Shown here: one piece after another, positions 15,912-30,462 of the stretch
How positions within the stretch are numbered: the first letter of the stretch is position 1
How the letters are laid out: the number at the start of each line of letters is the position of its first letter
Source of the DNA: Micromonospora olivasterospora
GTDB taxonomy: Bacteria; Actinomycetota; Actinomycetes; Mycobacteriales; Micromonosporaceae
Direction: 5' to 3'
Length of the DNA: 64,000 nt
Assembly (NCBI RefSeq): GCF_007830265.1
Contig: NZ_VLKE01000001.1
Coordinates: 1-64,000 of the forward strand
The notes under the pieces: model-generated
Database searches by the model: none
What the model saw: only the letters and a program-made list of their open reading frames with translations
What the model was told of the DNA's origin: nothing
Made by a program: the position numbers and the translations under genes

Positions 15912-16421
15912 TCAAGAACGAATCACCGGCGGCCCGCTCCGCCGGGCCCGCCTGCGCCGCCCGACGCGGACCGCGTACGTGACGGCGCCGGCCAGGAAGA
16001 GGGCGCCGGTGAGCCACAGCCACCGGACGAGCTCGGCGTGGCGCGGCAGGCCGGTGGCGGCGGCGTACGTCGGGCGGCCCAGCCCGAGGATGCCGGGCAG
16101 GTAGACCAGGAACAGCAGCGCCGCGGCGAGGGCCGGCACCCGGACGTGGTTCAGCGCCGACACCCGGCCCGCGTTCGCGGTACGCGGGCCGCCGGGCAGC
16201 AGCCGGCGCAGCGCCGCGTCGGCCGCGGCGTAGACCGGGAACAGGAACAGGTCGTGGACGAGCGCCGCCCCGACGAACCACACCAGCATCCACCCGGCCA
16301 TGGGTGCCCCGGCCAGCCGGAGCGCGACCCATCCGGCGACCGCGAGGCTGGCGAGGACGAGGACCAGGTGGCGGGGGCCGGCGCCGTACGCGGCGCGGAG
16401 CCGGCGGGCCGGATCAGCCAC
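15912..16421 (-). CDS. Hypothetical integral membrane protein
   Basis: 169 residues with four or five hydrophobic helices (HLVLVLASLAVAGWVALRLA, GWMLVWFVGAALVHDLFLFP, VPALAAALLFLVYLPGILGL, LWLTGALFLAGAVTYAV) and an Arg-rich C-terminal tail, suggesting a cytoplasmic C-terminus. Its start overlaps the end of the molybdopterin oxidoreductase gene by a few bases, so the two are probably co-transcribed. I do not recognise a catalytic motif. A role in the same membrane redox system is only inferred from position. Confidence 0.7.
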   Translation of the reverse strand: MADPARRLRAAYGAGPRHLVLVLASLAVAGWVALRLAGAPMAGWMLVWFVGAALVHDLFLFPVYAAADAALRRLLPGGPRTANAGRVSALNHVRVPALAAALLFLVYLPGILGLGRPTYAAATGLPRHAELVRWLWLTGALFLAGAVTYAVRVGRRRRARRSGPPVIRS

Positions 16422-17631
16422 CGGAGCCCGGCCGGAAGTCGATGGCGTGGACCCACTTGGTGCAGTGGACGCCGGGCAGCGCCGGGACGATGACGCGGGC
16501 CGGGTAGCCGTGGTCGAGGGACAGGTCGACGCCGTTGACCCGCAGGGCCAGCAGCGCGTCCGGGTCCCGGACCTGGTTGGCCTGGAGCACGGCCCGGTTG
16601 AACAGTCCGGCCTTCTCCAGGGAGCGGACGAGCGCGGACGCGGGCTCGGGCACCCCGGCGAGGGCGGCCAGGTCGCGCAGCCGTACCCCGGTCCAGGTCT
16701 GCGAGGTCGACCAGCCCTCGACGCAGGCGATCGGCAGTTCCGCCGTGTGCTGCGGCATGCCGAGCAGCTGCGCCCGGTCCAGCGCGACCTGCCGTCCCCC
16801 GGCGGTCAGGGTGAGCCGCCAGTCGGGTCCCGTGTCGGCGTCGCGTACGCCGGCCGCGGCCGCCGCCCGGTTCACGGGGAAGCCGTTCGGCCCCGGGCCG
16901 TGCCCCCGGCCGCGGGGCAGCAGCAGTGCGGTGCGGCGCAGCGGATCGATGGACTGCCCGATCGTCAGCGCGGCCAGCAGCAGCGACAGCCCGCCGACGA
17001 GGGTCAGGGCGCCACGCCGGGTCACCGTGGCGGGCCCCGGCCGGGCGGACACCAGCCCGTCGGGGTCGGGCGGCTCCGGACGGGTGTCAGCGACGGGGCC
17101 GCCCGGTCGACCGTGCCCCGGTCCGCCTCGATCCGTGGCCGGCGCTCCCCGCGGCGGCCCGGACCGCAGCGCGGAGACCAGGCGGGGCAGCTTGAGCGCG
17201 ACGTGCGCGACGAAGGCGGCGGTGAACACCCACGCCCCGAAGTAGTGCGCGGTGTAGAAGTCGAAGCCGAACAGGTAGGCGTACTGGATGTCCAGCACGC
17301 CGGTGGCGATCTGGAAGAGGATCCCGCCGACGAGCAGCAGCAGCGTCACCCGTTCGAGGAGCTGCGCCGGCGAGCGGGCCGGCGGCCAGTCGAACAGCTT
17401 CGGGATCACCGACCACAGCTTCGCCAGCACGACCGGCACGAGGACGATGCCGAGGGCGACGTGCAGCCCCTGGGTGACGCGGAACAGCCACGCCGGCCGG
17501 GTCGGCCAGTCGAACAGCGGCAGCCGCAGCCAGCCCACGTCGGGGGGCAGGGCCTGGCCGAACCGCGGCCCGTACGCGGCGTAGTCGAGCAGGCCGGTGA
17601 CGATCACCAGGGGCAGGCCGACCAGGAGCAC
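16414..17631 (-). CDS. Cytochrome b561-like membrane / molybdopterin-dependent oxidoreductase
   Basis: 405 residues from the first listed GTG. The frame stays open upstream to about 17,823 and the reading there (WLTSVYGLVLLVGLPL) continues a first membrane helix, so the true start is probably earlier; no standard start with a good ribosome site was found. The N-terminal half has four membrane helices with His residues (GLHVALG, TAHYFG, AFVAHVALK), like a cytochrome b561-type haem domain. The C-terminal half is an oxidoreductase molybdopterin domain: LPIACVEGWSTSQTW with the Mo-ligand Cys, then WTGVRLRDLAALAG, and GVHCTKWVHAIDF at the end. Known relatives are sulfite oxidase/YedY-like enzymes. 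The substrate is unknown. It is likely membrane-anchored with the Mo domain outside. Confidence 0.8.
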   Translation of the reverse strand: MLLVGLPLVIVTGLLDYAAYGPRFGQALPPDVGWLRLPLFDWPTRPAWLFRVTQGLHVALGIVLVPVVLAKLWSVIPKLFDWPPARSPAQLLERVTLLLLVGGILFQIATGVLDIQYAYLFGFDFYTAHYFGAWVFTAAFVAHVALKLPRLVSALRSGPPRGAPATDRGGPGHGRPGGPVADTRPEPPDPDGLVSARPGPATVTRRGALTLVGGLSLLLAALTIGQSIDPLRRTALLLPRGRGHGPGPNGFPVNRAAAAAGVRDADTGPDWRLTLTAGGRQVALDRAQLLGMPQHTAELPIACVEGWSTSQTWTGVRLRDLAALAGVPEPASALVRSLEKAGLFNRAVLQANQVRDPDALLALRVNGVDLSLDHGYPARVIVPALPGVHCTKWVHAIDFRPGSGG

Positions 17632-18024
17632 GAGGCCGTAGACGCTGGTCAGCCACGGGCCGCGCAGCGGGCTGCGCCACCGGCGGTCGAGCCCGGCGAT
17701 CCCCGGCGGCGGGCGCCGGTCCAGGGCTCTCCACAGCCGGCGCGGGAACGCTTGACCGGTGTCGTCGGCCGGCCGGCCCCCGCCGCCCGCGGGTCCGGCC
17801 GGGTACGGGTCGCTGCCGGCGATGGCCCCTCCCCCTGTCCGCGCGCGTCCTGCCTACGCCACCGATTAACGGACAGGCGACGCCGGGGACGCGGCATCCG
17901 GCACTGATCCAGCGGCCGGACGCCGCGTCGCGATGTTGGCAGCTCAGCTACTCCCTGTCCGGCGGGTCGAGTTGCTCGTCCCTCGACGTCCGCGCGCCGA
18001 CCGCCGGCCGGGCGGTACGTGGCG

Positions 18025-18732
18025 TCAGGCGAGGTCGTACGCCAGGCCGGGCCAGAACCTCGGCAGCGCGCTGAACCAGGCCTTCCGCGGCGTCGTGTTG
18101 CACCCCGCCGTGCTGCGGCTGTGCAGGCCGAACGCGTACCGGCGGCCCGACGACGGGAGCCAGTAGACGCCGCCCCCGCTGTCACCGGGGCACGGGTCGT
18201 ACCCCTCGTACCGGGTGAGTCCACGCACGGCCGCGTCGCTGGTCTTGGTGACCACCCCGCACGGGTTGCCCGAGGTGGCGGGCGCCGCGTAGCGGGCCGA
18301 GACGCAGACGACGTCGCCGACCCAGATGAAGGACATCGTGTGCGCCCGACCCTTCACCGGAACCCAGGTCGAGCCGGAGATGGCGATCCGGCCGAGCGTG
18401 TCCGCCGCGTACCCGGCGTTGGTGACCTGGATGGCCGAGGCGTCGACCGGGCCGGAGTCGATCGCGTTGACCGGGTTCAGCGGGCCGATCGGCGTGCCGG
18501 CGGTGGACCAGTTGGTCATCGTGCCGCTGCCGCAGTGCCCGGCGGTCAGCGCCCAGCGCACGCCGCTGCTGCGGGCCGTGAAGCCCAGCGAGCAACCGCC
18601 GCCGGTGCGCCTGATCACCAGCCCGGCGCGCAGGCTGTCGTTGCAGTTGGCCCGCGAGGTGCAGACGTCGTCCTCGATCTGGTCGGTGGACGCCGGAACG
18701 AGGCTCTCCTTCTTGCAAGGCTGACTGGACAT
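18025..18732 (-). CDS. Trypsin-like serine protease (S1 family), probably 5'-truncated
   Basis: The minus frame encodes a chymotrypsin-fold domain. The His box is WALTAGHC, a probable Asp lies in SGPVDASAIQV, and the Ser box is DPCPGDSGGGVYW, with several Cys positioned for disulfides (CSLGF, CGSGT, CVSAR, CGVVT). From the first plausible Met (MSSQPCKKESLVPAST) the protein has about 235 residues and no signal peptide or propeptide. Streptogrisin-like proteases of this type are secreted with both, and no good ribosome site is seen. Only about 55 bp separate it from the divergent Nudix gene. I infer that the 5' end was lost, so the gene may be inactive. The frame continues open upstream into the Nudix region only as a shadow. 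Confidence 0.7.
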   Translation of the reverse strand: MSSQPCKKESLVPASTDQIEDDVCTSRANCNDSLRAGLVIRRTGGGCSLGFTARSSGVRWALTAGHCGSGTMTNWSTAGTPIGPLNPVNAIDSGPVDASAIQVTNAGYAADTLGRIAISGSTWVPVKGRAHTMSFIWVGDVVCVSARYAAPATSGNPCGVVTKTSDAAVRGLTRYEGYDPCPGDSGGGVYWLPSSGRRYAFGLHSRSTAGCNTTPRKAWFSALPRFWPGLAYDLA

Positions 18733-18787
18733 CAGGAGTGCGGCACCGCCGGGAAAATACATCCACGACTGTCGAGGAGGTGACACG

Positions 18788-19303
18788 GTGACGACTGTTC
18801 CGGACGACCTGCCGATCATCGAGCGCCGCGCGGTGCGGCTGGTGGTGCTCGACGCGGACGGGCGGCTGCTGCTGTTCCACACCCGCGACCCGGACCACCC
18901 CCGGCTGGGCACGTGGTGGGAGCTGCCCGGCGGCGGGATGGACCCGGGCGAGACGTACCTCGACACGGCCGTGCGGGAGCTGCGCGAGGAGACCGGCATC
19001 CGGGTGGACCCGGCGCGGGTCGGGCCGCCGAGCTGGCGTCGGCGGGTCAGCTTCATCCACCGGCAGTTGCGCCACGTGCAGGACGAGGTGATCGTCACGG
19101 TACGCCTCGACCGCCCCGGCCCGGACGTCGACGAGACCGACCGGCTCGACTACGAACGCGAGGACTACTTCGGCTTCCGCTGGTGGCCGGTCGACGACGT
19201 GGTGGCGAGCCGCGAGCGGTTCTACCCGGGCCGGCTGCCCGGGCTGCTCGCCGGGTTCCTGGCCGGCGACGAGATCGACGAGCCGTTCGAGCTGTGGTCA
19301 TGA
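18788..19303 (+). CDS. Nudix hydrolase
   Basis: 171 residues from GTG, with GGAGGTGAC eight bases upstream. The Nudix box is clear: GGGMDPGETYLDTAV followed by RELREETGI, matching GX5EX7REUXEEXGU with all metal-binding Glu present. The fold continues with LRHVQDEVIVTVRLDRP and FGFRWWPVDDVV. Family enzymes hydrolyse nucleoside diphosphate-linked compounds; the substrate cannot be read from the sequence. It is followed by the serpin-like gene 29 bp downstream on the same strand, so the two may be co-transcribed. Confidence 0.9.
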   Translation: MTTVPDDLPIIERRAVRLVVLDADGRLLLFHTRDPDHPRLGTWWELPGGGMDPGETYLDTAVRELREETGIRVDPARVGPPSWRRRVSFIHRQLRHVQDEVIVTVRLDRPGPDVDETDRLDYEREDYFGFRWWPVDDVVASRERFYPGRLPGLLAGFLAGDEIDEPFELWS

Positions 19304-19332
19304 CTACCGGCCCGGGCGGGCACAGTGGAGGC

Positions 19333-20556
19333 ATGTCGACGACTCTCCACGCCCCGCTGTCCCGCTACGCCGCCCGGCTGCACGCCTCGGTCGGCGACCG
19401 GCACCACGTCGCGTCCCCGCTCGGCGCCTGGCTGCTGCTCGCGCTCTGCGCGGCGGCACCCCGCGCCGCCGCCGATCCTGACGGCGAGCATGGTCTCGCC
19501 GAGTTCCTCGGCTGCGATCGGGCGACCGCCGCCCGGGCCGCCGCCGCGCTGCTCGACGCCCCGCACCCCCTGGTGCCGTCGGCGACCGCCGGGTGGCACC
19601 GCCCGGACGCGGACACCGCGCGGCTGGCCGCCTGGCGGGCCGTCCTCCCCCGCGCCACGGACACCGGCGAACTGCCGGACCAGGCGGGGCTCGACGCGTG
19701 GGCGCGCGAGCACAGCGCCGGGCTGATCGACCGGTTCCCGCTGACCGTCTCGCCCGAGGTGGTGCTGGCGCTGGCGTCGGCGCTGGCCACCCGGGTGTCG
19801 TGGGCGGAGCCGTTCGACGTCGCCCCGGCGTCGGCGCTCGGCCCGGCCAGCCCGTGGGCCGGGCGGCTGACGCGGGTGCTGCGCAGCCCCGCGCATGGGC
19901 ACCGGGCGTGGATCGCCGCGACGCCCGAGGCCGGCGACGTGGCGGTGCACGTGGCAAACGCCCGGCCGGCGCCGGAGCACGCCGGGGCGGGGCTGTCGGT
20001 CCTCTCGGTCGCCGCCGCCCCCGACGTCGCCCCCGCCGACGTGCTGGCCGCCGCGTACCGGATCGCCGCCGACGCCGACGCGGCCGAGCCGGCCGGGCGG
20101 CGGTCGCTGTTCGACCTGCCGCTCGGCGAGGCGCCGCTGTGGACGCTGCGCGAGGAGGTCGTCCACACCCACGCCCGGGGCGGCCGGGAGGAGCGGCACG
20201 CGGCGGTGCTGCCCCGCTGGTCGGCGCGGAACGAGCACGACGTGACCGACCTGGGATTCCGCCCGGCCGTCGCGGCGGTCGCGCCGGGATTGCGCGCGGA
20301 GGCGCGGCAGGCGACGGTGGCCAGCTACACGCGGTACGGGTTCGAGGCCGCCGCCGTCACCGGGGCGTTCGGGCTGGTCAGCCTGCCGCCGGAGGGGGTG
20401 GCCCGGACGGCGGAACTGCGCTTCGGCCACCCGTACGCGGTGGTCGCCGTGGCCACCGACCGCCGGGCCGGCGGGGCGGGGCCGTGGCACGGGGTGCCGG
20501 TCTTCTCGGCGTGGGTCGCCGAGCCCGAGGACCTGCCGGACAGCGAGGCCGCCTGA
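19333..20556 (+). CDS. Serpin-like protein
   Basis: 407 residues from an ATG with GGAGG immediately upstream; longer frames starting inside the Nudix gene are shadows. The N-terminus (SRYAARLHASVGDRHHVASP LGAWLLLALC) matches the helix-A/strand-6B SPxG start of serpins. Near the C-terminus SYTRYGFEAAAVTGAF fits the reactive-centre hinge region, and LRFGHPYAVVAVATD then PVFSAWVAEPEDL fits the terminal strands of a serpin (HPF..., F.G.V..P). Known: bacterial serpins are protease inhibitors with a mobile reactive loop. No signal peptide is visible, so it may act in the cytosol or be exported otherwise. The gene converges on the NRPS operon and is not obviously part of it. Confidence 0.6.
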   Translation: MSTTLHAPLSRYAARLHASVGDRHHVASPLGAWLLLALCAAAPRAAADPDGEHGLAEFLGCDRATAARAAAALLDAPHPLVPSATAGWHRPDADTARLAAWRAVLPRATDTGELPDQAGLDAWAREHSAGLIDRFPLTVSPEVVLALASALATRVSWAEPFDVAPASALGPASPWAGRLTRVLRSPAHGHRAWIAATPEAGDVAVHVANARPAPEHAGAGLSVLSVAAAPDVAPADVLAAAYRIAADADAAEPAGRRSLFDLPLGEAPLWTLREEVVHTHARGGREERHAAVLPRWSARNEHDVTDLGFRPAVAAVAPGLRAEARQATVASYTRYGFEAAAVTGAFGLVSLPPEGVARTAELRFGHPYAVVAVATDRRAGGAGPWHGVPVFSAWVAEPEDLPDSEAA

Positions 20557-20562
20557 GACGCC

Positions 20563-20598
20563 GGTGGGGGCCTCCGGCCGACGTCGGAGACCCCCACC
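20563..20598. terminator. Bidirectional terminator hairpin between convergent genes
   Basis: GGTGGGGGCCTCCG pairs with CGGAGACCCCCACC (one mismatch) around a short loop. It lies in the 58-bp gap between the stop of the serpin-like gene and the stop of the NRPS operon, as expected for a shared terminator. Confidence 0.75.
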
Positions 20599-20614
20599 AC
20601 AGCCCATCCGCGGG

Positions 20615-26154
<5,540 letters not shown>

Positions 26155-26158
<4 letters not shown>

Positions 26159-29100
26159 TCGGTGCTTCCCTCTTCCGTCGCCAGCAGCTCGGCGACCTCG
26201 GCGTCGGAGAGCTCGTCGAGTTCCGCGGCGATCAGGCTCTCGATCTGGGCGGCCAGGTCCGCCACCACAGGGCTGCCGAACAGCGCCCGCATGGGCAGGT
26301 CGACGTCCACCTCGGCCCGGATGCGGGCCATCGCCCGCATGCCGCGCAGCGAGTTGCCGCCGAGGGCGAAGAAGTCGTCCAGCGCGCCGACCTTCTCCAC
26401 GCCGAGGATCTCGGCGTACACCTCGGCCACGAGGACCTCGGCGTCGGTGCGCGGGGCGACGTAGGCGTCCTCCTCGACGACCGCGCCGGCCGGGGCCGGC
26501 AGCGCGGCCCGGTCGAGCTTGCCGTTCGGGGTCAGCGGCAGCGCGTCCAGCCGGACGTACGCGGCCGGCACGAGGTGCGCGGGCAGCTCCCGGGCCAGCG
26601 CGGCGCCCAGCGTCGCGGTGTCGGCGTCGCCGACCAGGTAGCCGACCAGCGTCGGCTCCCCCGAGTCGGTGCGGACGACGACGGCCGCCTCGCGCACCCC
26701 GGGCCGGGCCAGCAGCGCCGACTCGATCTCGCCCAGCTCGATCCGCATGCCGCGCACCTTGACCTGGTCGTCGCGGCGGCCCAGGTACTCCAGCGTCCCG
26801 TCGGCCCGCCACCGGGCCAGGTCGCCGGTGCGGTACATCCGCTGCCCGGCCGGCCCGTACGGGCAGGGCAGGAAGCGCTCGGCGGTCAGGCCGGGCCGGC
26901 GCAGGTAGCCGCGGGCGAGCTGGTCGCCGGCGACATACAGCTCGCCGACCACGCCCGGCGGCACGGGCTGGAGGGCCGCGTCGAGCAGCAGCGCCCGGGT
27001 GTTCCAGGTGGGCCGGCCGATGGAGACGGGCCCGGCCGCCAGCTCCTCCCCCGGCGCGATCCGGGCGGCGACGCAGCCGACGGTCGCCTCGGTCGGGCCG
27101 TACTCGTTGACCACCGCGACGCCCGGGTTGGCCGCCCGCCACTCGGCGAGCTGCTCGCCGGTCAGCGCCTCGCCGCCGATGACCAGGTCGACGGTCGGCG
27201 ACAGCGCCTCCTCCAGCAGCGGCAGATGGCTGGGGGTGACCTTGAGGAACGCCGGCCGGCCGCCGGCCCGGGCGCCCGGGTCGTCGATCGCGGCGAGCCG
27301 GACGGTGCCGCCGGCGGTGAGCGGCCCGAGCAGCCCGGTGACGGTCAGGTCGAACGACACCGGCGAGTGCAGCAGCGCCGCCCCGGCCAGCCCCGGGTAG
27401 GTGGCCCGCGCCCAGGCCAGGTACGCGGTCACCGAGCGGTGCTCCACCACCACGCCCTTCGGCCGGCCGGTGGAGCCGGAGGTGTACAGCACGTAGGCCG
27501 GGTGCTCGGGGCGCAGCGGGGCGAGCCGGTCGGCGTCGGTCAGGTCGGCCGCGTCGAGGTCGGCGGCGGTGAGCGGGTCGAGCACCAGCGCGTCGCCCGG
27601 CACCAGGCCGGCGGTGTCGGCGGTGGCCAGGACCAGCGCCGGCTCGGCGTCCTCCAGCAGGTACGCGACGCGCGCGGCCGGGTAGCCGGTGTCCACCGGC
27701 ACGTACGCCGCGCCGGACTTGAGCACGGCCAGGATCGCCACCAGCAGGTCGACGGAGCGGGGCAGCGCCAGGGCGACCCGGGTCTCCGGGCCGGCGCCCC
27801 GGGCCACCAGCAGCCGGGCCAGCCGGTTCGCGGCGGCGTTCAGCTCGGCGTACGTCAGCTCGGCGCCCTCGCAGACCAGCGCGGTGGCCTGCGGCGTGGC
27901 GGCGGCCTGCCGCTGCACCTCGGCGACGATCGTGCCGGCCGGCCGGTCGTGGGCCGTGTCGTTCCAGGTCGCGAGGACGAGCTGCCGCTCGGCGTCGTCG
28001 AGCAGCGGCAGCTCGGACACCCGCCGGCCCGGGTCGGCGGCCGCGGCGGCGAGCAGCCGGACGTACCGGGCGACGACCGCCTCGGCGGTGGCCCGGTCGA
28101 ACAGGTCGGTGCGGTAGACCAGCCGGCTCTCCCCGGCGGTGACGTCGAAGGCCAGGTCGTCCTTGGTGGTGCCCAGGGCCACCGCGTCCAGGCCGGAGTC
28201 GGGGATGAAGTTCAGCGCGGTCTGGAAGATCGGCTGCACGGACGGGTCGCGCTGCGGCGCGACCGCCTCGACGATCTTCTGGAACGGCGTCTGCCCGTGC
28301 TCCATCGCGTCGACCAGCCCGCCGCGTACCCGGCCGAGCAGCTCGGCCACGGTCGGGTCGCCGGACAGGTCGCAGCGCAGCGCCACCGGGTTGACGAACA
28401 TGCCGATCAGCGGGGTCACCTCGGGGGTGTCCCGGCCGGCGGTGGAGACCCCGACGACCACGGTCTCGTCGCCGGAGATCCGCGACAGCAGGGCGGCGAA
28501 CGCGGTCAGCAGCACCATGTACGGGGTGGCGGCCGACGCGGCGGCGAGCTGGCCGACCCGGTCGAGCAGCCCGTCCGGCAGGTCGAAGCGCACCTCGTCG
28601 CCGGCGAAGCCGAGCCGCGCCGGGCGGGGCCGGTCCATCGGCAGGCCGGTGACGGCCGGCGCGCCGGCCAGGTGCGCCTTCCAGAAGCCGAGCTGCCGGT
28701 CCAGCTCCGCGCCGGCGAGCTGGTCGCGCTGCCAGGCGGCGAAGTCGGCGTACTGGATGGGCAGCTCGGGCACGTCGGCGGGCGCGCCGGTCAGCGCGGC
28801 CCGGGCGAACGCGTCAAGCTCCCTGCCGAACAGCACCGCCGAGTGGCTGTCGTAGACGGCGTGGTGCACCACGAACACCAGCGCCCAGGCCTCGGCCAGC
28901 CGGACCAGGCGGGCCCGCCACAGCGGCGGGGCGTCCAGCGGGATGGGGGTGCGCGCCAGCTCGGTGCTCAGGGCGTCGAGCCGGGCGCGCCACTCGTGTT
29001 CGGGCAGCCCGGACAGGTCGTCGGCGGGCAGCCGGACCGGCTCGTGCTCCCGGACGACCTGCGCCAGGGCACCGTCGTCCATCCGCAGGTGGGTGCGCAG

Positions 29101-29277
29101 CGCCTCGTGCCGGGCGAGGACCTGGTTGACCACCCCGGTGACCGCGTCGGCGTCCAGCCCGGCGGGGAACGCCGACACGTAGGTGATGTTGTAGACGGGC
29201 GAGTCGGTGTCGAGCTGGTTGGCGATCCACACCCGTTCCTGGGCGTACGAGGCTGGGAAGGTCCACTCCCGGGTCAT
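26155..29277 (-). CDS. NRPS module C-A(Asn/Asp-like)-T
   Basis: 1040 residues. The chosen ATG has GGAGG seven bases upstream and overlaps the MbtH stop by four bases; a longer GTG form would run through the MbtH gene. Domains: condensation (1-440, VVHHAVYDS at 137-144 with His and Asp intact); adenylation (about 440-950, [22 protein letters not shown]); carrier (about 960-1030, [11 protein letters not shown]). Specificity residues read as D,L,T,K,V,G,E,V,G, close to the known Asn code (DLTKLGEVGK) and Asp code (DLTKVGHIGK). With the AsnO-like dioxygenase and MbtH just upstream, a beta-hydroxy-Asn or Asn unit is likely. The protein has no terminal release domain and passes its chain to the Ser module encoded next. 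Confidence 0.88.
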
Positions 29278-29462
29278 GAGGTCGCCTCCCGTACCGAGCG
29301 TGGGCGCATGTCGGTCCAGACGGTGTCGATGTGGGCCAGGCACTCCTCGCGGGTGCCGGCGAAGCCGGTGTCGTGCCAGCCCGCGGGGAGCTCCCGGTCG
29401 GCCGACCAGATCGAGTACTGCTCCTCGTCGTTGCGCACGACCAGGAAACGGGTTTCGGCCAT
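29274..29462 (-). CDS. MbtH-like protein
   Basis: 62 residues, the usual length. Signature residues are present: [14 protein letters not shown], then LPAGW, then [16 protein letters not shown], including the three conserved Trp. MbtH proteins bind adenylation domains and support their folding and activity. The start codon shares one base with the dioxygenase stop (TGATG), and the stop overlaps the start of the C-A-T NRPS, so expression is coupled to the Asn-like module it probably assists. Confidence 0.95.
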   Translation of the reverse strand: MAETRFLVVRNDEEQYSIWSADRELPAGWHDTGFAGTREECLAHIDTVWTDMRPRSVREATS

Positions 29463-30414
29463 CAGATGTCTCCAGTGCTCTCGGGGGTGTGCGGCTCGGC
29501 CATCGCGACGGCGATCTTGCGAGGCCCGGTGAACGGCTCCCGGCCGTGCGCGGCGGTCATGTTGTCCACGACCAGCACGTCGTCGCGCTGGTAGTCGAAG
29601 CGGACGCTGGCCGCCCGGTACGCGGCCCGCAGGTGCTCCATCACGTCGGTCGGGATCTCCCCGCCGTCGCCGTAGTAGGTGTTCGAGGGCAGCCCCTCGG
29701 GGCCGAACATGTCCAGCAGCCCCTCCTGGTAGTCCTTCGGGAGGGTGCTCAGGTGGAAGAACGTGGCGTGGTTGAACCAGCGCGGGGTGTCCGACCCGGC
29801 CGCTGGTGCACCACGTCCCGCACCGCCCGGGTACGCAGGCCGTCCTTGCCGACCCACTCCAGCGCGATCCGGTTCGCCGCCGCGTACGCCTCGACCTCGG
29901 CCCGGTCGTCGGTGTTGAACACCTCCTGCCAGCGGGTGCCGAAGTCGCCGTGGAAGTTGCGCACCAGCATCCACCGGCGGCGGACGAACTCCTCCCGCAC
30001 GGCCGGGTCGATCAGCTCGTACACCCGGCGGACGTCGGCCAGCGGCGTCGCGCCCTGCGTCTCCGGCGGGCTGACGCACCAGAAGAACAGCGTCAGCGGC
30101 CAGCGCGCCTGGTACGAGTTCTCGTTGTGCAGGAAGATCTCCTCGTCCGGCGGGTAGTCGGTCGAGGTGTAGACCCGGCCCTTGATGGAGTGCCGGGGCG
30201 AGGACCGCTCGGTGTAGACCAGCGGCTCGCCGGCCAGCGCCCGCACCACCGCGTCGAAGCCGTCCACGCCGCCGACGTCGAAGCCGCGGAACAGCAGCCC
30301 GCCGTGCTCGACGAGGCTCGCCCGCAGTTCGGCGCGCCGGGCGTCGATCAGGTCGGTCAACGTCCGGCCGTCGTTCTCGACGACCACCGGCAGTGTGGTG
30401 ATCGTGTCACTCAT
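29462..30414 (-). CDS. TauD/AsnO-like Fe(II)/2-oxoglutarate dioxygenase, with one frameshift
   Basis: Two overlapping frames give one protein of about 317 residues. The first runs from [16 protein letters not shown] through [12 protein letters not shown] (metal HxE at 96-98) to [11 protein letters not shown]. The second resumes at [17 protein letters not shown] and ends with [20 protein letters not shown] (distal metal His and 2-oxoglutarate Arg). One missing base near 29,805 explains the split. HxE instead of HxD is typical of clavaminate synthase and AsnO-type amino-acid beta-hydroxylases. The neighbouring Asn-like adenylation domain supports Asn hydroxylation, by context only. The stop overlaps the MbtH start. 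I regard the frameshift as a likely sequencing error. Confidence 0.8.
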
Positions 30415-30462
30415 CGCTGTGTGCTCCTGTTCCTGTTGCTGAGGCGCGGGCAGCCGCGCCGC

